Shown: piece after piece, positions 23,729-35,373 of the stretch | How positions within the stretch are numbered: the stretch's first letter is position 1 | How the letters are laid out: every line of letters begins with the position of its first letter | Assembly: GCA_028386065.3 (NCBI GenBank) | Contig: JAKUCV010000869.1 | Location: forward strand, 62,001-126,000 | Length of the DNA: 64,000 bases | Origin: Turnera subulata | Lineage: Eukaryota > Streptophyta > Magnoliopsida > Malpighiales > Passifloraceae | Reading direction: 5' to 3' | The notes under the pieces: generated by a model | The model's input: only the letters and a program-made list of their open reading frames with translations | What the model was told of the DNA's origin: nothing | Database searches by the model: none | Position numbers and translations under genes: made by a program

Positions 23729-25791
23729 ATGGCAAGAGCAGCTCTCTTCCACTTGCTCCGATCCCAATCCAAACAACTCTGCCCTTCTACCTTCCGCTCC
23801 TCCGGTTAGTCTCCCTCTTCACTTTCCTTGCTTCTTACTCTCTATCTCTATTTTTCGTTCGCTTATGTTTCATTAGGGTTTTACTTTCAGGTTTGCACTC
23901 TACAACCCCAGTAGCCAACTTAGAATTTAATATCAAAATCTCATCTTTTGATATGGGTTTGCTCTTTCATTTCACATATATCCTGCTGCCCCCTTTTTCC
24001 CACCTTATCTATGATCCTTTATGACCCTTTTGGAAATATCTGTATATTCTGTGTTTCTGGGGTTGTTGTTTGATGGATTTTGTATTCAGATCGAGACCAG
24101 ATTAGAATTGAGAAGAATGTAAGCGACTCTTAATTGCTGTTACCTCTGTGTTCTCAAGTTTGGTGATTTTGTATGTTGTAACATCTTGTTGTGCTCTAAT
24201 ATTAAATTTTGTGGGGAATTAAGTGCAGAAAAGGGTTGTGAGTTGAAAAATGTTGTAGGTGAAGTTATTTATGAGGACTTGCCTGCTTTGATTTCTCGTT
24301 GCAGCGAAAGTTGTCTGATGTGCTTATCTGTGTCAGCGTGGGCTATTTTTTTCTTGGTTATTTGTGATACCATTGCTGTGTACAAGTCGTTATCAGGTTG
24401 TGATAAATCAATAAGCGTTTCTTTCCCCCTACCTTTGCCACTTCATTTACACTGCATCTGTTAACGTGACTTGATGCTCGTTGATTTAATTTTATTCACC
24501 AGCATTGTTTTCTTGTCCATTGTCAATCTGGTTTTCTTAACAGTACTATTTTGCACAATTGGTCCACGGTGTTGTCCATGGTGAGCAATGATAGCTGTGT
24601 CATTTTCTTTTTCGTCTATCTAATGTTACAGCTGAACTCTGTTCTCATTTAACAAGAAGCGAAACTTCTGTCTCTTCTGATTTGGTAGTCCTCTAATCTG
24701 GCTTGACAAACTGTGAGCTCTAAAACGATTTCTTATATCAAGATGTGGCATGTTCTGTATCGTTGGGTCTGTTTTCTACTATTTGCTATTTCATGCTTGC
24801 CTTTTGTAAATTCAATCCTCTATTTCCTCCTGATGATGAAGCAAAATCTTTATGATCATGACAATTTCTACAATCTACATTTAATTTAATTTATTCTCAG
24901 TAGTCAATTGGGTAAAGCTTTAAAACTTTTTCTATTCTGATTGTTAGCCTTATTGAAGAGTTACTTTATGATCTACACTGTGAACTACCTTAGGAAACTC
25001 CATCTTATGTATATGCATTTATAAACCACTGATCAAGTATTATGCATTTGATCAATACTGTTTGTTAAAGGTGCATGAATTCATAGATTAGTTTTGTTTT
25101 TTTTTGTTGTATGATCGATCTTCTTCCTGTCATAGGCTATCATCCCCGTACATTTGGCACGTATTTGAGCTGTAATAGTTCAAGGTACACATTTGAACAT
25201 GACAGTCAGGTCGCTAGTGCTCAGAGGAGATGGATGTCTCAAGCTTCAACAACAGAGGAGGACAACCGAATAAGCATTGGACCACGGAAAGGAAAAGAAG
25301 GAGATGATGGTGAAAAGGATACTGGAGTGGTTTATTATGGTCCAATCTCATCTACCATCAAGAAAGTAAAGATGCTCTCCCTTTCAACTTGCTGTCTCTC
25401 TGTGTCCCTGGGTCCTGTCATAACTTTTATGACGTCTCAAGATTCAAATGTGATCTTGAAGGGTGCGGTTGCATCTTCTGTGATATTTTTCAGCGCCTCA
25501 ACCACTGCTGCACTGCACTGGTTTGTTAGTCCTTACATTCACAAGCTTAGGTGGCAGCCTGGATCAGACAGCTTTGAGGTGGAGATGATGTCCTGGCTGG
25601 CCACATACATTCCCAAGACAATCAAGTTCGCTGATATTCAACCACCGCAGACAAACCGACCTTTTGTTACCTTTAAGGCCAATGGGAACTACTACTTTGT
25701 TGACTCGGAGCACTGTCACAACAAGGCATTGTTGGCTAGGCTGACCCCGCAGAAGCCTCCTGCTCACGAGTCCGCTTTGAAAAACTTGTGA
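23729..25791 (+). CDS. TMEM70-like mitochondrial inner-membrane protein, 2 exons
   Basis: Animal TMEM70 helps assemble respiratory complexes I and V; plant homologs are presumed similar. Exons 23729-23804 and 25136-25791 give 732 bases, 243 residues, with a 1.33-kb intron in phase 1. The N-terminus MARAALFHLLRSQSKQL is basic and amphipathic, as expected of a mitochondrial targeting peptide. Two membrane segments follow, at about 104-124 (MLSLSTCCLSVSLGPVITFM) and 130-155 (AVASSVIFFSASTTAALHWF), joined by a short loop, the family hairpin. A VVYYGPISSTIKKVK motif precedes the first helix. The C-terminal ~85 residues are soluble. The gene converges on an EF1A stump downstream, and a truncated second copy lies at 49.2 kb. 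Confidence 0.88.
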
Positions 25792-26990
25792 TCCTGGGGA
25801 GAGTTATTGCGACACTGACGGTGCTGGATCCTGTTAAATTTCGTGTGATAAGCCAGTCTTCTTTGAACCTCTTGGCAAAGTTTTAGGTTTACCTTCCTTT
25901 TGAAAGAAGTATTTGACAGGACGGCCAATTTTTGAGTCGATGAAGCAGAAAAGCATCTTTAATTTCAGGTTTTTATGCGTTAATGTTGAATAATTCAGAT
26001 GATAACTAGCCACTTGCTTTATTACCTTCTTAAGGATGTTGGATCTTTCATTTCGTGGAATCTGTTGGCAGTGGCACCGTTCTTGGTTTTCCCAAGAAAT
26101 ACTAGTGAATGTTCGATTATTGCAAGCAGAAGAGAAAAGCATCCTTACGAGTTTTGTATGTGCAGACTAAATTATCCCCTTATACAGTTGTGAAACCATG
26201 GGTATCTTTTTTTGGAAAAAACATGCAACTACTTGAATTAAACCAGACTATCCGGGGTTACATTTGAGCGGCTGCATTTAGCAACAAGGCAACCATGTAG
26301 GATTCGGTTGAACTTCTAACCATGTTGAGCAACTACGATCCAATCTTGTCTAGGAATGGCCTTATATATTCTAGTAGCGATAAATGCTCATATCGTCCTG
26401 GTTATCCGTTTCTACTATCAATCAATTGTATAATGTGTTAGGCTCCATGGTGCCTTTTCAGTTAGTAAATCCGCCGCTACAGAGTTTGTTTAATGACTAA
26501 GATCCAATCTTGGTCTAGGAATTGTTGCCGTATACATCCTAGTAGTGTGATAAGTGCTCACATCGTCTTGGTTACCCGTGTATTTCTACAATCAATTGAG
26601 GAGTAATGTTTAGGCTCCAGGCTACACAGAGTGCAACATAATTGCCAACAATTCAGCATGAAGGAAAGAATACCCGTGAATGAATCCTTGTTGCCAATTG
26701 CCCGCAAGTGAGCAAATAAGACCAAACGGCCCCTGCTGGATGGGTGTCACAATTGGCCACCTTCGTCATATTCTCTCGTAACCAAGAGTAAGCAAAGCAA
26801 AGAATGCGACTCGATGATTAAGATTGGTTGCGTGTTGACTCCATGCGAGGGCATTCCCATGGCGAAACTTCATGCTTTCGAAGTTTCATGATGGTATAAT
26901 GAATACAATACAAATACAAATACAATACCCCCAACAATTACTTCCGCTGTGAAAAATTAACCGGAGGTTTTATTATAAATTGTTTCAATT
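25792..26990. repeat. TMEM70 3' flank, duplicated at 49.7-50.9 kb
   Basis: This 1.2-kb non-coding region is nearly identical to 49735-50940 apart from small indels and substitutions. Within it, two paralogous segments each mention a CTAGGAAT-type phrase (26349 and 26515), a local imperfect repeat. No gene is seen. Confidence 0.85.
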
Positions 26991-27034
26991 TGAAGAGTTA
27001 AATTGAGGTCTAAAACAATGGAAGCTCGAAGCAT

Positions 27035-27148
27035 TCACTTGCCACCCTTCTTGGCAGCGGATTTGGTCACCTTGGCATCGGAGGTGGCACCTGCCTCTTC
27101 GCGAACTTCTCTGACAAAGCGCGGGCTTGCAGAGGCAGCAGCCTGCAT
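27035..27148 (-). pseudogene. 3' stump of an EF1A gene, fused to other sequence
   Basis: Bases 27035-27077 match the 3' coding end of the EF1A genes in this window, ending [12 protein letters not shown] and TGA. Upstream in gene order, the match stops and unrelated sequence continues the frame to an ATG at 27148, giving a 37-codon open frame. Its position downstream of and convergent with TMEM70 matches EF1A copy A beside the truncated TMEM70 at 49.2 kb, so it is the remnant of a duplicate EF1A. Translation is not expected but not excluded. Confidence 0.8.
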
Positions 27149-27556
27149 GCTCAGACTCAGTAGGGGTACCTACTAGTAGTAGTACTACCTGCCACCACGA
27201 ATCAACTAGTAGTACATTATTTTTTTTATTATTTTTTATTTTTTTGACTTGAGAGCCAATCCATAACATTTCACTCACCCTACACAAGCATTATTACAAC
27301 ATAATCATCATAATTAAAAATTATACGGGATATTTAAACACTATGCATATAATAAAATCGGAAAGTAGTGGATAAACTTTATGCGCAAAAGAAATTGCAA
27401 AGAGGTGGTCACGATTCATTAACAAATTAACAACAAAGATATCCTGTACAATATTAATATTCTTAATTAAACTCGACCAACACAAAAACAATTTAAGGTA
27501 CTAACTCAACCCCAAAATTGTAAGGAAAAGGCAAGACTGTGGCTTCCTTAACTGGA
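27149..27556. other. Spacer with short simple repeats
   Basis: It contains a TAGTAGTAGTACTACC run near 27172-27188 and an A/T-rich stretch with poly-T near 27216-27244. No gene is seen. Confidence 0.4.
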
Positions 27557-28441
27557 CTAGGATTTATCGATTAGCAGCTCCAAGATCCCGACGATAGCGG
27601 CATCCGTGTACTCATCCGACCCAAATGACACATTATCAGGAGATGCCAAGCACACCTTACATATATGCTCCCAGTTATGGATCCAACCCCACATCCAATC
27701 TTGAAAAAGTTGAGGAGAGCCCTTCTTTGCTGTAAAATACTTTTTGAGATTTTTGAACCGGTTGCACTCGCACACAAGAAGCAGCACAGGCAGTAGATGC
27801 CCTTTTATCATCGATAGGGTTCTTCCATGGAACTTTCCCTCCTCATTAGCTTTCACATCAGACAAGTCTACCACACCCTCCTGGAGATCTTTGAAGCCAA
27901 TCTTGGTCTTGCACATCACCCTGTACCCACCCCCTATCTGCAAGTAGTTTCCCTCAAACCCAAGTTAAAGGCCCGTTCGATACCTTCAAAAATCTCTTGT
28001 AGATCAGAAAAATAAAACCACCCATTTTTGTTCCCAAAAGCAATAAGATAAGAGTTACCCCTCTTCAACCGATAGATCGATCACCCATTTCCCAGCCCAC
28101 CTAAATTTGGCGTCCACCACGTGTATTTCGTTTCCGGTGTGTTGACGGGGTAGAACTGGCAGCTTCTTCACGAAAGTTGCTATCTTTCTGCTCGGATCTG
28201 CTGCGCCTCCTTCCAGTTGCCCAGCCTCCTTGACCGGCTCTTCGGCGGTGATGAAAACGTCTCGGGCTTTTAGTGCCTTCTTAAGCTCTTTCAGTACCGA
28301 CCCCAAGACTGTGTGGCGAGTGAGGGTGAACCGGATAACTGCATCGACGATTATCTCCACCCGGCCTCCTTTTCTATGGATGCTTTTGGTTTTGTGGAGG
28401 GCTGATGGTTTAGGGGCTCGGCGATGGTTCTTCTTCGCCAT
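27557..28441 (-). pseudogene. Ribosome-inactivating-protein-like gene, frame broken
   Basis: Two open frames, 28055-28441 (N-terminal half, 128 codons) and 27557-27943 (C-terminal half), appear to belong to one rRNA N-glycosidase-like domain. The C-terminal half has a CECNRF segment, matching the E-x-x-R-[FY] active-site signature of plant RIPs, followed about 30 residues later by a WxxI-type Trp (HNWEHICKV) where the family has its conserved active-site Trp. The segment between the two frames (27944-28054) also reads like RIP coding sequence, but in a different frame that ends in a stop. The gene therefore needs either two frameshifts, or an intron that would remove conserved sequence, to be read through. 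I call it a probable pseudogene. No signal peptide is seen; the start is lysine-rich. Family assignment is by motif only. Confidence 0.5.
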
Positions 28442-29943
28442 TTCGAATGAGCGGTTGTGGTTTGAAAGTAAGCTTCGTTGAAGGAATAAGAAAGCTCATG
28501 CGGGTACGTACATGATTGATTATGAATGGGAGGGTTACTGTTGAACAAAAAAAAAATGAATGGGAGGGTTACCCGAAATGTATGAGGGCCTAAAATATCC
28601 ACCACTTCGGTACCTCGTTAGTGCATTTGAGCCCAGCCCAGCCCAATCAGCTATAATGTTGGACTGTTTTTTTTTTGCTCAGATAATGTTGGGCTGTCCC
28701 ATACATTATATACACATACATCTCTCAATCCTTAAACTAACCATGGTTAGCCTTATCCTATTTCTTTTTATTTCCTATCCCAATTTAGACCACACTATAT
28801 CCATCTCAGTTCAATGTGGAGCTTGTTCGCCAATTCCCATGTTAGACCTAGACTACCCGTGGGTAGTCTTATCGTCCCTAATAAAGTACTTATCTTTTTT
28901 ATTTTTACAAATAACCATAGAGATGGTTAGAAATGAAAAATTCATGTCATCAAAACTCTGGTTTCTATTTTTGCAGTCCTGTCTTGGAATATGGGCACTT
29001 TCATGACTACTCTTTTTTTAGTTGCCAAACATATGTTATGAATTTTGTATTGAATAATTTGGATTGGATCAAGTTGCATATGTACTGACCGGACCGCATT
29101 TATAAGAAATACAATAACGGTATTGTTTAAAAAATTTAATTATGGATTCAATCTCAACACAATTGAGATTGATGGTGGTTTTAGAGATGCAAATTCTGAT
29201 GTATATATATATAAAAAAACAATTAATTGTGAATGAGAATATTGGCACTTCCTTGATTTTTTTTTATTATTATTTTTAATCTTTTGCTGTTCATATAACT
29301 TTCGGATCCAGAAACTCAAATAAGCCCATGATCCTAGACGGACTGTGCGGAGCTGATGCATCCCATCACTGTTTAGTCCTTTAATTAGTATATATTATTG
29401 TACATGTCTCTTCATCAATTAGCTTGGGCAGACATAAGCACGAAGTAACACGGGTCTTAAATATTTACTGCACTTCCTATTTGCATTGCTCGTTTTTATT
29501 ACAGGTTGTGCACTATCAAAAACGAGCTCAACGACAAGTCACAAAGCAGCCCCCTTGATCAAACTTTTTAATTCTACCTTTTTCTTTTAGTGAAAGTTTT
29601 GTTTCAAACTGTTTATCATTACTGCTGTGTGTTATTTTCAGCCTCAGGGTATTATCGAAAGAGAAAAATCGTCCTTAGGAATGCCACTCAAAACCAAAAT
29701 TTGGCCGACCTTCGATTATAACCTTAGACCATTCACAAAGCCGAATAGAACAGCCAGATGGACTACATCCAGTTCATCATATCTGCAGAGATTTTAGAGA
29801 AGCACCAGCAAAGCAATAAATGGGTGTATCGTTTGATATAATCGAGTTGATATCAAACCAATCTTCCTTGAAAGGACAATGACTTCCATGTCCTTAAATA
29901 TTTTACAAAACCCACATGAAAAGTTAAAGACTTAAATCCCTAT
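28442..29943. other. Intergenic DNA, no gene seen
   Basis: AT-rich. It holds a 16-base phrase repeated at about 28524 and 28557 (TGAATGGGAGGGTTAC), a perfect short palindrome near 28850-28869 (GACTACCCGTGGGTAGTC), and a (TA)n run near 29201-29210. The open frame at 28560-29006 has no conserved content. Confidence 0.5.
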
Positions 29944-31260
29944 TCAATTATCATCAACAGCAGGTGCAAAATTCTTCATTGACAGCCACTTCCTGATGCA
30001 GTCCACATGGTAATGTGCCCGCATTTCTTCATCGTCCCAACTTCTGCCATGTTATTGTACTCTTCCTGTCAATTGCAAACAAAGATGTGCAGGATTGTTA
30101 ACAATCAATCCACAGAGATACAGGCACACTAACCACATCATTTTTATATCATTAAGAATCAGAAACTTGGAAAATTTTATGCTTTCTCATGCCATCCGAT
30201 CTAATTCATACATACTGCACCGCTCCAAGTCATCCTACCAATGGAGATGAGGAAAAAGTCCATATAAAAGGAATCATATCCATTAATCACAATTCTGCAC
30301 TTGAAGAATAAATTATCTTACAGCTTCGAGTCTAGTAAGATGGTAATAGCTACCATGGCAGGATTCAGAATTACTTACGAGGCAGATGACACAAGGCAAT
30401 TGCTCCTGGTTCACACTAGAGAACGGCCATACTGCCAAGCACATTACAATCACATCTTCTGACAGGTCCAGTATTGACATTCCCAATCCTGTCCCCTAGA
30501 GCAAGTAGTTCCTGCACAAAGAGAATGCAGTCATATTTTTCAAGTCAGGAAGGATAGGTGAAAAATTGGTGAAAGGAGTCATTTCTTAACGATACCCAAC
30601 CTCATAGCTCATGCGATCAACATCTAGTCTCATGTCCCTGTACTGATCAAAAACAAATCTCTGGAACCATATGAATATGACCGTTCTAACACCATGTCAC
30701 CCTGAAAAGAAGTAAAACAGATTTGAGAAAAGACAAGAAAAAAATAACAAATTGACTATCATGCTGTCTCTGGAAAGGCCAAACCAATCAGAAAATTCAG
30801 ACGCCCTTATTTAGAGCACAAGCTCAAAACATTTACTTCAAACAGTAATAGCTACCCAAGTTGTTATCTCCATAGCCCCCAAACACATCAAGATTGACAA
30901 TCACTCACCTCAGATCCCAACCTGTCGTGGGGGTGCCTCGCATTAGCTACTCGAGTTGGCTTCTAAGTCAAGTCTAGATCTCATTCTCATGTTTCTAGAG
31001 TAGTCTTCACCATTAATTGAAAGGCTTGTACCCATATGAGAAGGCAAACTAGAAGATCCTAAAGAGTAATTTATATTATGAGAAGCTGAAATTCAAAAGT
31101 ACTGGATGAAAGCAATATGGCTCTGCCTATGAGAAGTTGCACCAGCATCCAGTGAAACAGGATGGTGAGTTACATAAGAGGTTGAGCAATAGGGGCCACA
31201 AAGAAATAAACCTACAACTTGAAGAGGATCATTGATGTCAGCAACAGTCACATCTTAGGT
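29944..31260 (-). pseudogene. Broken RING-H2 E3 ligase of the HIP1/BIG BROTHER-like type
   Basis: Recognisable exon pieces in gene order: coding-like sequence around 31200-30930 (NMRMRSRLDLEANSS); about 30665-30601 (FDQYRDMRLDVDRMSYE); 30511-30379 (ELLAL..RIGN, then EQLPCVICL); 30065-29944 (EEYNNMAEVGTMKKCGH, then HYHVDCIRKWLSMKNF). This order and wording match plant HIP1-type RING-H2 ubiquitin ligases. Breaks: a frame change inside the 30511-30379 exon, a one-base frame change between the CGH and HYHVDC parts of the RING, and loss of the last Cys-x-x-Cys pair, replaced by APAVD before the stop. The fragment cannot make a normal zinc-binding RING. The 5' half of the gene is missing or unrecognisable. 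Confidence 0.75.
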
Positions 31261-31882
31261 GGTCGGTCACCTATTTATACACTCGCTAGCGCTTGAGTTT
31301 TAAAATATGTATGGAGTGTTCTTTGGACATAAACCTACAACTTGAAGCGGAGGCAAGGCAAGCCAACAGAAGAAACGCATAGAACTTTTAAGATTTATTA
31401 CTCCAGAAACCAACATATTATCATGTAGGTGTAACCCACCCACCTCTCATCCGGAGGAGGCCACCCTTCGGCTGTGGCCAAAACTGCAAGAACTAACTTC
31501 TTCCTTCCAAGACAAATTTCATTAAACATTGCATTATGTACTACTTCCACAAGGACAGCCTAACTCAAATTGCTTCACCACCAGGGGCTTACAAGTCACA
31601 ATCCAGCTCTTGACGTTCTCAGGCAAAAAATAAACAAGGAATTTTTAGATATCACTTCGCGCAAGCATTTCATTCATCCAATCCCCGGCGTGCGTTGACC
31701 AAGAATCAAAACATCCATAACATACATGAAATGAAATAAATGAAGCAAACCAAACCAATACCAAAAGATAGCAAACATATTGAGAGATAGCAAACATTAA
31801 TATTATAAAAACAAACATGATAGAAGGTTTGTGCTTGGACTACTACTGCACACCATATACAGAGCCAAAAAAAACCCTACTA
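31261..31882. other. Spacer, no gene seen
   Basis: No conserved open frame is evident. It may hold eroded upstream exons of the RING-H2 relic and the 3' UTR of the cystatin-fold gene on its right. Confidence 0.4.
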
Positions 31883-32114
31883 TTAGTTAGGCTTCACCCT
31901 AACATGAGTTAGGGTGATTAGATAATCTGTTTGTGTGATGAGATAATCTCTGGAGTTCACGTGCTGAGCCAAGGCCATAGCCTGAAAGGTCTGGGGAGGC
32001 TGGTTGGCAGCAGACTTGTCTCTGGCAGTGAATGTGAAGAGGTAAAGATCAGTCCAGTGATGGTACACATTCGCTCGCACAACTTCCACAAGCTCATGCT
32101 CCCTCTTCTGCGAA

Positions 32115-32145
<31 letters not shown>

Positions 32146-32876
32146 CAAATCATTCGTTGATTTACTCGGATCATACCCAGCAGAGCAGCATACATAACAT
32201 AACATAACATGAGATCCTATGATCCCATTCCAACAAAAAAGGGGCCAATTAATTAATAACTAGATTAGTAATCCAAAATGGGTAAGAAAGAAAAACCTTT
32301 ATTTTCTGGATTATCCCCACAGCAAAACGGGCACACCCCCTGAGTAGTTTTGTGCTTGGATTAGTGGGCTCGATCACGAGACCATAATCAATCTCGAAAG
32401 GGGGCATCGAAACTTCATAACCCTAGAATTATTAGGGGCCAAAATCATGTCAGTTACAAAATTAAATTAGACGCACCAACCATCAAAAAGGAGAAAGAAA
32501 AGAATTAAAATTAATAAAAACCAACCTGGGATTTGCGGAGTTGCTCGTAGTAGCCACAGCTAGTGAGTTTTTCACGAAGATCGGGTACATGTACATGACG
32601 CCTTTCGAATTCCTTCATAAATTTGTCGTCCACTGGACGCCCAAGATTTCCGGTCAAGAACTTGAGCCTTGGTGCCCGATCTTTCTCCTCCACTGGACGC
32701 CTAGAATTTCCGATGAAGCTGACCCCTCGTACCAGATCTTCCTCCACATACTTTTCCCATTCTGCTTTTAATATAAAAGAAAGCGAAGGTGAAGGTGAAG
32801 GTGAAGGTGAAGGTGGAGATGGAGGAGACTCGGCCTTCGCTGCTGCCTTCCTTCTTCTTTGTGAGTTCTTACCCAT
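31883..32876 (-). CDS. Cystatin-fold protein 2, 3 exons, 233 aa
   Basis: Exons in gene order: 32526-32876, 32297-32422, 31883-32107; 702 bases with phase-0 junctions. The N-terminus is basic (MGKNSQRRRKAAAK), then Pro/Ser-rich with an (SP)n run encoded by a GGTGAA repeat at about 32785-32815. Two short repeats, GNSRRPVEEKDRAPRL and GNLGRPVDDKF, look like an internal duplication. Exons 2-3 carry a cystatin/monellin-like pattern: CARFAVGIIQK (helix), HELVEVVRANVYHHWTDLYLFTFTARD (strands). A canonical Q-x-V-x-G inhibitory loop is absent. The last ~25 residues (after QTFQAMALAQ) are Thr/Ile/Leu-rich and may be read-through into intron or UTR sequence, so the 3' end is uncertain. Function unknown; it may be related to the gene at 15.3 kb. 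Confidence 0.6.
32785..32818. repeat. (GGTGAA)n coding microsatellite
   Basis: Five to six GGTGAA units in the plus orientation encode alternating Ser-Pro on the minus strand, inside exon 1 of cystatin-fold gene 2. Confidence 0.9.
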
Positions 32877-32939
32877 CGCCGCCTACCTTCTTTGCGTGCG
32901 CCTCTAATCTTGAATGAGCCCCAGACCTTCAGATTTGTT

Positions 32940-33176
32940 TTAGTTTATATAAGATATTTAGGAGAACCGGCCCGGTGAGGCGGTGAGGAATTCTCCGTGA
33001 GGCGGTGGTGACCCAACGACCCTATTCTTTTTTCTCTCTCTCTCTCTTTTCTGGGTTTGACCGCCGATTAGCTCTAGAAACCCGCGATCGGATGGTTCGA
33101 CCGCCAATTACCTTCCCAGGTTTAATAACCTTTTTGTGCATATTTTATTGTCAATCTATGCTAGCTTTGTTATAAA
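32940..33176. other. Promoter side of cystatin-fold gene 2
   Basis: It contains a (TC)n run at about 33031-33048 and no coding content. To its right begins a relic of the TMEM70/EF1A spacer. Confidence 0.4.
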
Positions 33177-33357
33177 TGAATACAAATACAAATACACTGC
33201 CCCAACAATTGTTTGCGTTGTGTGAAAAATTAACTGGAAATTTTAGCATAAATTGTTACAATTTAAACAAAAGTCTATATAAAACAGACCAACAGGTTTT
33301 TATTTTATTTTTTTAAAAAAAAGAGAAAAAACATTAGAACCAAACAATAGCACAGAA
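33177..33357. repeat. Relic of the TMEM70/EF1A spacer, left of the LINE
   Basis: It resembles 26895-27010 and 50875-50960 (shared phrases AATACAAATACA, CCCAACAATT and GTGAAAAATTAA). It is interrupted at 33357 by the LINE and resumes at 48187, where the sequence continues to match the EF1A 3' flank at 51080-51350. Confidence 0.7.
33346..33357. repeat. LINE target-site duplication, left
   Basis: AATAGCACAGAA, repeated exactly at 48187-48198 right after the poly-A tail of the element. Confidence 0.9.
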
Positions 33358-33779
33358 TATTATGGATTTAAGTATAACCACTATGCTTTCTTCCTCTAAC
33401 TTTCCTCCCCTGCCACCCTCCCTTGTTCCCCCCCTCCGAGCCTTTAGATCTTACTCGTCGGGTTTCCCACTCTGCTTCAGGCGTGGTCCTTGTACGTCCA
33501 GAAGTTGCAATCCAGAACACTAAAGTCATTGATGTAGTACCGCGCTTCTTGCAGTCATTCCCAAGTCTTCTATGGACTTGATTGAAGCAAATATGGTGCA
33601 TATGGGTTTCGTGTGTGCTCCTTGCGAGACTGTCTGATTTTGAAAGTGTTAAGGTATGAGGTTGGATATAAGGCGTTGCATTCTCGTCTGATTACCATCT
33701 GGAAGCCTTCTGGTCACTTTGAGTTGTTGGATTTGGGGTTTTGTTTGTTTTCTGTCTCGGTTGTCTAATAATGAGGATG

Positions 33780-34273
33780 TTGAGCGAGTTATTACTCGTG
33801 GTCCTTGGTTAATTCATGGCCATTATATTATCGTCCGACAATGGTTCCCTGCCTTCCGCCCCGAGAAAGATGTCATTGATCGAACTCTGACGTGAGTGCG
33901 TCTTCTTGGTCTCCCTTTAATGTACTATGATGATGATCTCTTCGATGCTATTGCTAGGGGTATTGGTGTTCCTAGGCGCATCAATTCAAATGCCTTCTCA
34001 GTCTCACGTGCTCTCTATGCATGTATGTGTGTCGAAATAGATTTGAAGGATGCTTTGGTTTCGGATGTTACTATTCGTGATGAGTTGTTCAAAGTTCAGT
34101 ATGAAGGTCTGTATGTTATTTGTCTCTCTTGTGGCAGGTACGGTCATCGTACTGGAGTATGCCCTACACCTAGTCCTTACGGCCATCGAGTAACTATCAT
34201 TGATCCGGATGATCCGGGGATTAACCCTGTTGGTTGTGTTCATATGAACAAGATTCTGGAGGAGTTCAACTAA
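33780..34273 (+). pseudogene. LINE ORF1 remnant: DUF4283-like region and CCHC zinc knuckle
   Basis: The frame carries PWLIHGHYIIVRQW, then a TGA at about 33892 where a Trp codon is expected, then VRLLGLPLMYYDDDLFDAIARGIG, all typical of the DUF4283 region of plant L1 ORF1. At the C-terminus the knuckle CLSCGRYGHRTGVC fits C-x2-C-x4-H-x4-C, an RNA-binding motif. Sequence after 34273 to about 34930 is the decayed variable C-terminal part of ORF1, with several frame changes. Confidence 0.85.
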
Positions 34274-34961
34274 TCTAAAAAAGGTTTGGTGAGTGGATGA
34301 TTGTGGGTAAGCAGAGTAGGCCGGTGCGGCCGCGGCGTATACCAGAGGGACATAACAGTTCTGGTGAGGGAACACATAACCGTTATTCGGTTTTGGAGTA
34401 ACATGCAACGCTTTCTGATGTTCTGCGGGCTGCACCTTACACTTTTACTGTTGCTGATGTGGAAAAAGTGGTGGCACCTCGTGTCAAGCGTGTCCGGGCT
34501 GAGAAGGGTGCACAATCTGACCCAAATTCCTCTCTCGGGCTTCTTAATTCTAAAGCAAAAGGTAAGGGTAAGGTCAACTCATCTGGCCCAACAGTTTCAT
34601 CTAATTGACCCAGCCCAGCCCACCCGTGTTGCCTTCAGTGATAATACCTGGTCCTTCTGTGTTGTCGACCATGTCTGCTACTAAGTCTTCTCTTTCTGTT
34701 TTCCTTGTGGTCTCTAAGTACGTCTATGTTGCACCTGTGTCTTCTTCTTCGCCTGTTATGCCTTTCCCTGCCGTCACTTCCCCGTTACCCATACATTCTG
34801 TAGTTTCTCGGTTCCCCCGGATGGAGCTCTCTTTAATCCATCTTCCCCTTGTTCACCTTGTATCTAGTTCTTCCTTGCCGATGGAGAAGGATCAAGTTTT
34901 GGCTGATTCTGTGGCGTCTTACTCTTTGTGAGCTTGTGGTCTTTTTTCCTTAATTTTTCTG

Positions 34962-35363
34962 ATGATGAAAATTATTTTTTGGAATTGCCGTGGTGCTGGG
35001 AACAGGGAGTTCTCTCATTGCTTTTGTGTTTTGTGTGCTCAAAATAACCCTGATGTGGTATTCTTGTATGAAGTCCGAATTTCAGGGGATCGGGCGGCCA
35101 GAAAGTCTTTAAGTTTTGGGTTTGATTCAGATGTGCGGTTAGACCCGGTGGGTTTTTCAGGCGGTATTTGGGCATTGTGGCACAGTCACTATGTTACATT
35201 ATCTCAAGTTGCCCTCGCTCTCAGTGTTTTACTTTTGATATGGCTACTCTTGGCGGGATGTCTTGCTTCTGCACAGCAGTGTATGCCAGTCCAAATGCAT
35301 TATATCGTTCCTCTCTTTGGGAACTTCTAGCTGGTCTTTCTATTGGGCAGATTGGGGCTTGAG
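34962..35363 (+). pseudogene. LINE ORF2 endonuclease, 5' part
   Basis: It begins MMKIIFWNCRGAGNREF, the WNCRG start of plant L1 AP-like endonucleases, and continues through VVFLYEVRISGD (the family Glu) and GGIWALWHS. A frame change near 35220 and a TGA near 35361 break it. It is interrupted by Mutator-like element A just before the conserved GDFND motif. Confidence 0.9.
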
Positions 35364-35373
35364 TTTTAATGGG
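35364..35373. repeat. Element A target-site duplication, left
   Basis: TTTTAATGGG, repeated exactly at 47224-47233. Removing the element and one copy restores the LINE reading ...LMGDFND. Confidence 0.95.

Noticed and set aside
24186..24464. 92-codon plus-strand frame in the TMEM70 intron
   Set aside because: Lies within the 1.3-kb intron, starts at a non-ATG-like context and shows no conserved content.
28560..29006. 148-codon plus-strand frame
   Set aside because: AT-rich, hydrophobic, no motif; likely a chance frame in intergenic DNA.
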